Positions 40,574 through 46,374 of a DNA stretch of 51,808 nucleotides are shown in pieces (position 1 is the stretch's first letter; the number at the start of each line of letters is the position of its first letter). The position numbers and the translations under genes were made by a program. The stretch lies in IMG/VR virus record IMGVR_UViG_3300047174_000176, positions 1 to 51,808 of that record. One strand, given 5' to 3'. The notes beneath the pieces were generated by a model that made no database searches, had not been told where the DNA came from, and worked only from the letters and a program-made list of their open reading frames with translations. The stretch is from a virus.

Positions 40574-40751
40574 TCGACCCAAGGCGCCAAGCATCGGCGA
40601 CCTCGCCTCCTTCTCGATCGAGCAGGAAGCGGCGATCTCCGTTTGCGACACCCGGCGCGCCGCGGCCGTTTCGATCATAGAGCTCCAGAACAAGACCTCT
40701 GCGGCCGTCGCGGCGGCCATGAAGCCCAAGCACTGGTGGTGGCCATTTTAA
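40410..40751 (+). CDS. Outer-membrane spanin lipoprotein (Rz1-like)
   Basis: 113 residues starting within the Rz-like gene in another frame. Signal RAHPRPFLLMFSALGVLA is followed by the lipobox LASTAC, and the mature part begins Pro-rich (EHLTPPTPGALQA), as in o-spanins. It is longer than most Rz1 proteins. It bridges to the inner-membrane spanin for outer-membrane disruption. Confidence 0.8.
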   Translation: MTFKSPRAHPRPFLLMFSALGVLASTACEHLTPPTPGALQATIPAKISQACPRPDRPKAPSIGDLASFSIEQEAAISVCDTRRAAAVSIIELQNKTSAAVAAAMKPKHWWWPF

Positions 40752-40836
40752 CGATTGCGCGCTGAATACACCCAACGAGGCAGCGTTAGATGCCGATGCG
40801 CGGGCCGAGGGCCCGGGCATCGTTGCAACATAGATC

Positions 40837-40852
40837 GCCGATGGCCATCGGC
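40837..40852. promoter_or_regulatory. 16-bp perfect palindrome
   Basis: GCCGATGGCCATCGGC sits just before the ribosome site (AGAGGA) of the gene at 40867. Upstream another stem, GGGCC-gag-GGCCC within GATGCC/GGGCATC arms (about 40788-40821), forms a larger hairpin. Either an operator or RNA structures between the lysis cassette and the last late gene. Confidence 0.5.
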
Positions 40853-40866
40853 AGAGGATGCTCCAT

Positions 40867-41301
40867 ATGACCACACCTTCCACCGCGGCCCCACAGGCCG
40901 CTAGCCCGCTGCTTTCGTCCTCCGGCGTGGCGGCGCTCTTTTCAGGACTGAAGTCTGACGTGCTCGCCGCGGCGGGTAGCCTTGAACAGGACGCCGAAGC
41001 CGAGATCGACAAGCTCTTCGGCGCCGCTCAGACCAAGGTGGCCACCACGATCACGACCGTGGCCCCGACGCTCGACTCAGATCTCGCCGCGCTGGACACA
41101 GCAGTCGAGACAGGGTTGACCGCGTTCACGACAGCGCATCTTGGCCCGGTCGCCGGCGCGGCGGAGGCGAGTGTGGCCGACCCCGTAATCCAGGAGCTGA
41201 CCGCCGACGCGATACCGCTGCTTGAGGCGGCCGCCAGCCAGGCGATCGCCACCGCAAACAACTGGCTCGCCGCGATGAAGGCCAAGATCCCGGCCCTGTG
41301 A
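40867..41301 (+). CDS. Last late gene, Ala/Thr-rich protein, 144 aa
   Basis: ATG 40867 with AGAGGA eight bases upstream. The sequence is rich in Ala and Thr and looks helical throughout (LKSDVLAAAGSLEQDAEAEI, TLDSDLAALDTAVETGLTAF). No signal peptide or membrane segment. It follows the spanins and ends before a strong terminator. Function unknown; a structural or host-interaction role is possible. Confidence 0.7.
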   Translation: MTTPSTAAPQAASPLLSSSGVAALFSGLKSDVLAAAGSLEQDAEAEIDKLFGAAQTKVATTITTVAPTLDSDLAALDTAVETGLTAFTTAHLGPVAGAAEASVADPVIQELTADAIPLLEAAASQAIATANNWLAAMKAKIPAL

Positions 41302-41326
41302 CCAGAGTTCGTCTCGTCTAGTACCT

Positions 41327-41359
41327 GGCCGTCGTCAGCGCCGCTGGCGGCGGCCTTTT
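41327..41359 (+). terminator. Late operon terminator
   Basis: Long GC-rich stem formed by GGCCGTCGTCAG and its complement ending GGCGGCGGCC (12 or more pairs including two G-T), followed by TTTTC. It closes the late transcript of about 27 kb. Confidence 0.85.
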
Positions 41360-41387
41360 CGTTTCAGGGCCTAGCGCTTAGTCTTCT

Positions 41388-41494
41388 CCCGTCGGATGCG
41401 ACGGGGGTCGAGGTGTGTCACCACCTCGAGCCGAACTCCGCACGTCCGAGGGTGCGCACCCTCATCAGTCCCGCCACCGGTCCGACCGGCGGGG
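41388..41494 (+). promoter_or_regulatory. Leader with four tandem hairpins
   Basis: In order: CCCGTC-N6-GACGGG (41388-41405), CGAGGTG-N6-CACCTCG (41409-41428), GAGGGTGCGCACCCTC (41448-41463) and CCGGT-ccg-ACCGG extended by CCGCC/CGGGG (about 41470-41494). They end about 20 bases before the methylase ATG. Four perfect stems in 107 bases suggest a structured 5' leader controlling the methylase. Confidence 0.6.
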
Positions 41495-41515
41495 CCATCC
41501 GAAGTTGAGTCTGTC

Positions 41516-42316
41516 ATGGAGTCGAGCCTTACCCGGCCGGTCGCCCCCGTGCGCCCGGTCGCCCCCTACATCGGCGGCAAGCGAAACCTCTCCCGCCGCA
41601 TCACCGATCTGATCGAGACGATTCCCCACCGCACCTACGCCGAGGTCTTCGTCGGCATGGGCGGCGTTTTCCTGCGTCGGCGCTCGCGGCCGCAGGCCGA
41701 GGTCATCAATGACTGGAGCCGCGACGTCCACAATCTCTATCGCGTGCTCCAGGAGCACTACGCCTACTTCCTGGATCAGCTGCGGTTCCGGATCACCACC
41801 CGGGCCGAGTTCGAGCGCCTGGTCATTGTCGATCCGGATACACTGACCGATCTGCAGCGCGCTGTTCGGTTCCTCTATCTGCAGCGCCTGGCGTTCGGCG
41901 GGAAGGTCGCTGGACGCAACTTTGGCGTCGATCACCACCGGCCGAGCCGGTTCGACGTCACCAGGCTGACGCCAATGCTTGAGGATCTTCATGAGCGCCT
42001 CGCCGGCGTCGTTGTGGAGCGGCTGCCCTGGCGCGCCTTCATCGAGCGCTACGACACGCCCGAGACGCTGTTCTACCTGGACCCCCCGTATTTCGGCTGC
42101 GAAGGCGACTACGGTGCGGACATGTTCAGTCGCGTGGAATTCGGCGAAATGGCCGCCGCCCTCGAACAGCTGCAGGGGCGGTTCATTTTATCGCTGAACG
42201 ATCGGCCGGAGGTTCGCGCTACCTTCGCGGCCTTCAAGATCGAGGCGGTTCAAACCTCGTATGGGTTAACGGGGAAGGGCGCCACGCCGGCGGCAGAGGT
42301 GATCGTCACCGGCTAA
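41516..42316 (+). CDS. DNA adenine methylase, D12/Dam class
   Basis: 266 residues. Motif I-like PYIGGKRNLSRRI (near 17-29), EVFVGMGGVFLRR, and motif IV DPPYFG (Asp near 189) identify an N6-adenine methyltransferase of the Dam-like D12 class; the order SAM site then DPPY is that of the alpha group. No restriction partner is adjacent, so it is probably a solitary methylase that protects phage DNA or alters gene control. It differs from host CcrM, which is of the beta group. Confidence 0.9.
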   Translation: MESSLTRPVAPVRPVAPYIGGKRNLSRRITDLIETIPHRTYAEVFVGMGGVFLRRRSRPQAEVINDWSRDVHNLYRVLQEHYAYFLDQLRFRITTRAEFERLVIVDPDTLTDLQRAVRFLYLQRLAFGGKVAGRNFGVDHHRPSRFDVTRLTPMLEDLHERLAGVVVERLPWRAFIERYDTPETLFYLDPPYFGCEGDYGADMFSRVEFGEMAAALEQLQGRFILSLNDRPEVRATFAAFKIEAVQTSYGLTGKGATPAAEVIVTG

Positions 42317-42338
42317 TCCATTAAATCGCAAATGCTTC

Positions 42339-42372
42339 GCCGTCGTCGACCTTGGGGTTGGCGGCGGCTTTT
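42339..42372 (+). terminator. Terminator after the methylase
   Basis: Stem GCCGTCG (42339-42345) with CGGCGGC (42362-42368) including one G-T pair, followed by TTTT. It separates the methylase transcript from the attP-like region. Confidence 0.55.
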
Positions 42373-42389
42373 GCGTTTTAGGGTCGGGC

Positions 42390-42572
42390 GGTTAGACACT
42401 CGCCATACAAGCCATTGTTATCTATTGGAGCGATTTTTGGGGGTTAGACAGCCTATGTGGCTGATCTATTTGAAGGTGCGCAGTACCCTAGGGACTGCCA
42501 CGTGGAGTATTTTGTCTAATTAAATCGGCTAGTTGGCCAAGGTTAGACAATTTGGGACGCCGAGGTTAGACA
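42390..42572. repeat. attP-like array: GGTTAGACA repeats
   Basis: Four exact direct copies of GGTTAGACA at 42390-42398, 42442-42450, 42541-42549 and 42564-42572, plus an inverted TGTCTAA at 42513-42519. The block of about 265 non-coding bases is AT-rich and lies immediately downstream of the integrase stop. This is what arm-type integrase sites around attP look like. The core crossover sequence cannot be read without the host attB. Confidence 0.75.
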
Positions 42573-42581
42573 CTTCTGTTC

Positions 42582-43622
42582 CTATTTCACCCTCTTCAAC
42601 CGCTCCATGGCGCTGTCCGCGAGGCGCTTTTGATCGACGTCGCGGGTGTAGGTTCTGACCTCTGCGAGGTCCTGGTGGCCCAGGATCGAGGCGATCTCGT
42701 GCTCAGTACAGCCCGCTTCGGCGAGGCGCCGGCCGGTCGATTTGCGGAGGCCATGGGGCGTGCGTCGCGTAAGTCCGGCGGCTTCCGCCCATTCCACGAA
42801 CCTGCTGGTGAACCCCGGGGCTGAGAACGGCTTCTGGTACTCGGTCACCAGAAAGGTGAGATGACCACTCGGGCAGGCCTCGATCGCCGCCACGAGACTC
42901 GGATGCATCGGAATCCAGATCAGCACGTCCGTCTTGATCATGCGCACGCCGATTCGGCCGCCTTTGATGTGCTGAGGGCCCATGCCGACAACATCGCTGC
43001 GCCGCACGCCTGTGTTGACCAAGAGCTCGAGCGCTAGGCGTTGCTTGGTGCCGATCGCCCACTTGGCCTCATAGGCTTGGATGTCCTCCTCCGACCATGG
43101 CGTAAAGCCTTTCGTCTTCCGTTTGGCCGCCCGGACGACCATGACCGGATTGTCCGTTCGCCAGTTGAGGTCGGCCGCCAGCTGCATGAGCTGGCGCAGC
43201 CGTTTGCGGAGGTTCGACGCCTGGGCGGGCGTGGACGCCTTACTGTGCAGGATCGCCCTGATGTGGTGGGGTTGGATCGACACGGCCGACTTATCGCCGT
43301 GTTCAGCGCGGAAGGTCTCCAGGTGGTTGCGATAGCTGCGCTTGGTCGACTCTCGGAGCGATAAGTAGATCTCCGATTTGTAGAACTCCATGATAAGCGC
43401 CGACATCGACCGAGGCTTGACCTTGGACGCGCCGATCGGCGTCTTGGTGGAGCTCAGGGCCGCTTTGTAGGCGTCCATGAACTCCTCAGAGCCAGGCTGC
43501 CCGGGCAGCGTCACCTTCTTAAAGCCTGGTCTTCTGAAGTAGTGGCGCATGCGGCCGTGACGATCGCGATAGGCCTGGACATAGCTGATCTCGACCTTCG
43601 CCAACGCGCCCCGCTCCGTCAT
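42582..43622 (-). CDS. int: Integrase (tyrosine recombinase 2)
   Basis: 346 residues from the ATG that overlaps the excisionase-like stop. N-terminal arm-binding domain (YRDRHGRMRHYFRRPGFKKV), core-binding domain (LSLRESTKRSYRNHLETFRA) and catalytic domain with Arg near 206 (GVRRSD), His-x-x-Arg near 288 (PHGLRKS), His near 315 (LGHQD) and Tyr near 323 (RTYTRD). It sits between an excisionase-like gene and the attP-like repeats, so it is the likely lysogeny integrase. It is last in the leftward operon. Confidence 0.93.
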   Translation of the reverse strand: MTERGALAKVEISYVQAYRDRHGRMRHYFRRPGFKKVTLPGQPGSEEFMDAYKAALSSTKTPIGASKVKPRSMSALIMEFYKSEIYLSLRESTKRSYRNHLETFRAEHGDKSAVSIQPHHIRAILHSKASTPAQASNLRKRLRQLMQLAADLNWRTDNPVMVVRAAKRKTKGFTPWSEEDIQAYEAKWAIGTKQRLALELLVNTGVRRSDVVGMGPQHIKGGRIGVRMIKTDVLIWIPMHPSLVAAIEACPSGHLTFLVTEYQKPFSAPGFTSRFVEWAEAAGLTRRTPHGLRKSTGRRLAEAGCTEHEIASILGHQDLAEVRTYTRDVDQKRLADSAMERLKRVK

Positions 43623-43867
43623 GAAAGCACGACGTCCCACTCGTTCGCCGTCACCTCGCCGTTTACATCTGGCAGGCGATCGAAGGCCATGTCCAGGGCG
43701 CGGAGATCCCAGACCCTGCGGCTGTCGATCATCTTGGGCTTGGGCATGCGGCCGTCTTCCACCATCTTGTCGAAGGTGGTGGGCGATATACCGACGTAGC
43801 GCGCCGCAAACTCCCGCTGCAGGCCGCGAGGCGCGAGGTTCGGCGGCATGATCATTTCCCGGGGCAT
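43619..43867 (-). CDS. Excisionase-like small HTH protein
   Basis: 82 residues from ATG 43867. The segment LQREFAARYVGISPTTFDKM, then VEDGRMPKPKMIDSRRVWDL and a DLRALDMAF end, is the AlpA/excisionase type of winged HTH that reads a K-P box and RRVWD. Directly upstream of and overlapping the integrase, it probably directs excision or controls the integrase. Confidence 0.8.
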   Translation of the reverse strand: MPREMIMPPNLAPRGLQREFAARYVGISPTTFDKMVEDGRMPKPKMIDSRRVWDLRALDMAFDRLPDVNGEVTANEWDVVLS

Positions 43868-44082
43868 CAGCGCCGACCGAAGCCCTGTTCCTGGAGCTGC
43901 ATCGCGCGCGAGATCAGCAGGTACTTCGCGGTGTCCTCGACCGATGGACCGAACCACGCGGACCAGAACTCAAGCCAAGGGATCAGGGCGGCGGCCACGT
44001 GGAGCTCGAGCACCACGGTGTCCTGCAGGGCTCCCTTACGACGATAGCGGATGCGAGGGCGGCTGGGTTTCAGGTGCGCCAT
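43867..44082 (-). CDS. Unknown small protein, 71 aa
   Basis: Basic start (AHLKPSRPRIRYRRKGALQ) then an aromatic-rich helical section (VAAALIPWLEFWSAWFGPSV). Both ends overlap neighbouring start/stop codons (TGATG). No family recognised; possibly a DNA-associated accessory of the integration module. Confidence 0.65.
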   Translation of the reverse strand: MAHLKPSRPRIRYRRKGALQDTVVLELHVAAALIPWLEFWSAWFGPSVEDTAKYLLISRAMQLQEQGFGRR

Positions 44083-44342
44083 CAGCCCGACTCCCTACCT
44101 GCTGCCGCTTGGCGCCGTGCAATCCATGCCACAGCGTGGTCGGGGCAGAGATCCTTATCCGGCGCCGGCACGTGGGTGCATTTGCGGCAGAGCGGTTTAT
44201 CGCATGTCCCGCTTTTCTTTCCCGGAACCTTCCAGTCGCACAGGCGCGTCGCGGCCGCGCCGCAGGCGCAGCGCTGGCGCCGCCCGCTGGTGCACATCAA
44301 GCCCGTCGTCCCGGCTTCCGTTTGAAACGGCGTGCAAGGCAT
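44082..44342 (-). CDS. Cys-rich zinc-binding-like protein, 86 aa
   Basis: Nine cysteines, with CAC, a later GTCDKPLCRKC cluster and an LCPDHA end; the spacing of the last group suits a zinc ribbon. Start ATG 44342 overlaps the upstream stop. Likely nucleic-acid or protein binding. Family not assigned. Confidence 0.7.
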   Translation of the reverse strand: MPCTPFQTEAGTTGLMCTSGRRQRCACGAAATRLCDWKVPGKKSGTCDKPLCRKCTHVPAPDKDLCPDHAVAWIARRQAAAGRESG

Positions 44343-44542
44343 CAGGAGATTCTCTTCTCGGCGCCGTAGTGTCCGCGGATCTTCGTTTCCGGCTCAGCAC
44401 AGGCGCTGCAGAGATCAGGTTCAGCCCAGGAGCATCCCTCCACCGGCCCACCGAAAGGGGACTGGACAAGGCAGGCGTTCAGCTCGGTGCAGCCGCATTT
44501 GCGGCAGGAGCGTCCGTCGTCCCAAGCATCGAAGATGCTCAT
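44342..44542 (-). CDS. Zinc-ribbon protein, 66 aa
   Basis: MSIFDAWDDGRSCRKCGCTE at the start gives C-x-x-C-x-C, followed by NACLVQSPFGGPVEGCSWAE and DLCSACAEPE; together a plausible Cys4 zinc site. The ATG overlaps the upstream stop. Similar small Cys-rich proteins are frequent in alphaproteobacterial phages. Role unknown. Confidence 0.7.
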   Translation of the reverse strand: MSIFDAWDDGRSCRKCGCTELNACLVQSPFGGPVEGCSWAEPDLCSACAEPETKIRGHYGAEKRIS

Positions 44543-45069
44543 GCGGCTATCTTCTTTGAGAGCTGGGAATTCAGGCGGTTCCAGGTAATCCAAGCTGCGC
44601 CGGCATTTTCGCGAGTGAAGGTGGATTGCTGAAGCGGCGCAGCGCGTCCCCGGGCGTCGCAAAACAGACGATAGTGCCAGAAGCCGGCCGGCTTACATTG
44701 GCTGTCGGCCGGTGTCTCGCACCACACCAGCTCGATCTGCGCAGCGAACATGGCCTGCGCAATCGCGAGTGAAGCCTGACGATCGTGCGGCAGGATCGCG
44801 CCGGTCCGGCTGTTGCGGAAAACCACGGAGAGACGACGGCAGCGTTTAAGGCCTGGCTGCGCCCACCAACCGCACGCCTGCTCTCCAGTCTCACGGACAT
44901 AGGTAACGAGCGCCATGCGGTCTGAGCCCAAGTTGAGCTTATGGGTGCAATGCTCAATCACACGCTGGGCCATCAGCCCGAACTTACCGTTGTAGACGCG
45001 TTGCCGCGCCCGAAGCCGGGCGAAGTACGCCAGGCCATCGATGTTCGTGAATGCTGGGTATTTTTCCAT
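44539..45069 (-). CDS. Conserved-looking unknown protein, 176 aa
   Basis: Segments YARLRARQ-like (FARLRARQRVYNGKFGLMAQ), ACGWWAQPGLKRCRRLSVVF and PHDRQASLAIAQAMF stand out as motif-rich and well folded (Trp, Cys, Arg clusters). It has no signal peptide. I do not know a function. It lies downstream of a 69-base gap with a GC hairpin, so it may have its own expression level. Confidence 0.75.
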   Translation of the reverse strand: MEKYPAFTNIDGLAYFARLRARQRVYNGKFGLMAQRVIEHCTHKLNLGSDRMALVTYVRETGEQACGWWAQPGLKRCRRLSVVFRNSRTGAILPHDRQASLAIAQAMFAAQIELVWCETPADSQCKPAGFWHYRLFCDARGRAAPLQQSTFTRENAGAAWITWNRLNSQLSKKIAA

Positions 45070-45095
45070 GGTCGTAACTCGGGTTGGGGAAAGGC

Positions 45096-45126
45096 GCGGG
45101 CGGACCGCCGAAGGTGGTCCGCCCGC
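45096..45126. terminator. GC hairpin downstream of the repeat-protein gene
   Basis: Perfect 11-bp stem GCGGGCGGACC-N9-GGTCCGCCCGC in the gap between 45069 and 45139. A weak T run follows on the minus strand (CCTTT), so it may attenuate the leftward transcript. Confidence 0.5.
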
Positions 45127-45138
45127 TATAAGGGCGGA

Positions 45139-45894
45139 CTACTCCGCCGGGATCAGCTCGCGGATCTTGTCCATCCGGGCTTGCACGATCTGGACGTCCA
45201 GTGGGTCACCCTGCTTTCCCAGCTTGATCGCCTCGTCCAAGATTTGCGTGGCCGCGGTGAACAGCTCGCGCCGGTAGGCGCGGTCGAGGGCGAGGTCGAG
45301 GTCGAGGGCGAGGTCGAGGTCGAGGGCGAGGGCGCGGTCGAGGGCGCGGTCGAGGGCGAGGGCGCGGTCGAGGTCGAGGGCGAGGGCGAGGGCGAGGTCG
45401 AGGGCGAGGTCGAGGTCGAGGGCGAGGTCGAGGTCGAGGGCGAGGGCGAGGGCGAGGTCGAGGGCGAGGGCGATCTGCTCAGCGACTTGCTGAACATCTC
45501 TTAGGCTACTCGCTTGCTCGCAACGGTCGGCGATCTCCGAATAGCCCATCGGCCGCAACATCAACGGGAACATCCGTCGACAGATCTGGATGATCATGAA
45601 TTCCGTTCGGAGGCGTTCCACCTCCGGCGTATCGGCCGTGCCGCCGAGGCGAGTGACGAAAGGCTTCAGGAGCTCGTTGCGAAGATCGTCCGGCATCGCG
45701 TCGTTCAGGTGGATCGCGAAAGCGGAGATTGGTCGGGAGAAGCACGGCGGGCAGTCGTTCGCTGAGCTGATAGCGCGATATTCCATGCCCATGGCGACGA
45801 TGGCCGCCTCGTTGATGCATGTTCCCCCTTCAGGGCCCGGGAAGGTGTGGGATCCAGTTTTCAGCTCCCAGTTCAAGATATGGTCGAAACTCAT
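45139..45894 (-). CDS. Protein with a 32-unit dipeptide repeat
   Basis: 251 residues. The N-terminal 140 look like a conserved domain (FPGPEGGTCINEAAIVAMGM, ANDCPPCFSRPISAFAIHLN, PFVTRLGGTADTPEVERLRT). From about 143 to 206 the chain consists of Leu-Ala, Leu-Asp and Arg-Ala dipeptides coded by hexanucleotides, then returns to a normal helix (ELFTAATQILDEAIKLGKQG). The repeat interrupts an otherwise ordinary protein and is a multiple of three, so expansion keeps the frame. Function unknown. Confidence 0.8.
   Translation of the reverse strand: MSFDHILNWELKTGSHTFPGPEGGTCINEAAIVAMGMEYRAISSANDCPPCFSRPISAFAIHLNDAMPDDLRNELLKPFVTRLGGTADTPEVERLRTEFMIIQICRRMFPLMLRPMGYSEIADRCEQASSLRDVQQVAEQIALALDLALALALDLDLALDLDLALDLALALALDLDRALALDRALDRALALDLDLALDLDLALDRAYRRELFTAATQILDEAIKLGKQGDPLDVQIVQARMDKIRELIPAE
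45279..45470. repeat. Hexanucleotide tandem repeat, about 32 units
   Basis: Units GGTCGA, GGGCGA and GGGCGC alternate for about 192 bases with larger duplicated blocks visible (for example LA-LA-LA-LD-LD recurs). All three frames on each strand stay open across the tract. It lies inside the coding region of the gene at 45139-45894. Confidence 0.95.
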
Positions 45895-45936
45895 AGGGTT
45901 TGCCTTTGCTGCAGGGTGAAGATCGAAACTGAAATG

Positions 45937-45961
45937 GCGCGGCCACCTACGGCGGCCGCGC
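45937..45961. terminator. GC hairpin upstream of the repeat-protein gene
   Basis: Perfect stem GCGCGGCC-N9-GGCCGCGC in the 99-base gap between 45894 and 45994. With the hairpin at 45096 it brackets the repeat-protein gene, one of the few loosely spaced genes in this operon. Confidence 0.45.
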
Positions 45962-45993
45962 TTGAGAGTTCTGAGAGCGGCGGTGACGGAGCA

Positions 45994-46374
45994 TCAGGCG
46001 CACTCCCTCGCCGCCAGCATCACGAGGCGACATTCGATCGTGTGAAAGCTCCGGTCGTTTCCGAACTTCTGCTTTGTCCGGACGGCTATCTGACGGGTCG
46101 GGACGCCCTCGACGCGCAGCTGCTCGATGAAAGCATCCTCCTCGGGTGAGAAGGGGACAACCAAGCGATCCCCGCGCATGTAAGGCTTCTGATTGCCGTA
46201 CTGGGGCGCAGCGAGACCGGCGCGGTACATGTACCACTGCACCGTCGCAGGGTGCTTTTGCAGGTCGCGCGCGATCCGGTTCGCCTTCCAACCGCGCTCT
46301 GCCAAGCGTTCGATCGTGGCGCGGTGCTCGTCGCTGAGTCCGCCCGGGATCACCGTCCAACGCACGGCCGCCAT
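45994..46374 (-). CDS. HTH regulator, 126 aa
   Basis: First HTH near 15-50 (LSDEHRATIERLAERGWKAN, then RIARDLQKHPATVQWYMYRA); second near 77-120 (FSPEEDAFIEQLRVEGVPTR, then a TIECRLVML helix), which recalls SANT/GcrA-like helices. Probably a DNA-binding regulator. ATG 46374 overlaps the ATPase stop. Confidence 0.7.
   Translation of the reverse strand: MAAVRWTVIPGGLSDEHRATIERLAERGWKANRIARDLQKHPATVQWYMYRAGLAAPQYGNQKPYMRGDRLVVPFSPEEDAFIEQLRVEGVPTRQIAVRTKQKFGNDRSFHTIECRLVMLAARECA

Noticed and set aside
45279-45470. CRISPR array
   Set aside because: The repeat has no spacers and is coding; no repeat-spacer pattern and no cas gene were seen anywhere in the window.
44941-45504. Plus-strand Val-Glu-Gly repeat protein and minus-strand Ser-Pro-Thr repeat protein
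   Set aside because: Alternative frames of the same hexanucleotide tract; only the Leu-Ala/Leu-Asp frame is joined to sensible sequence on both sides.
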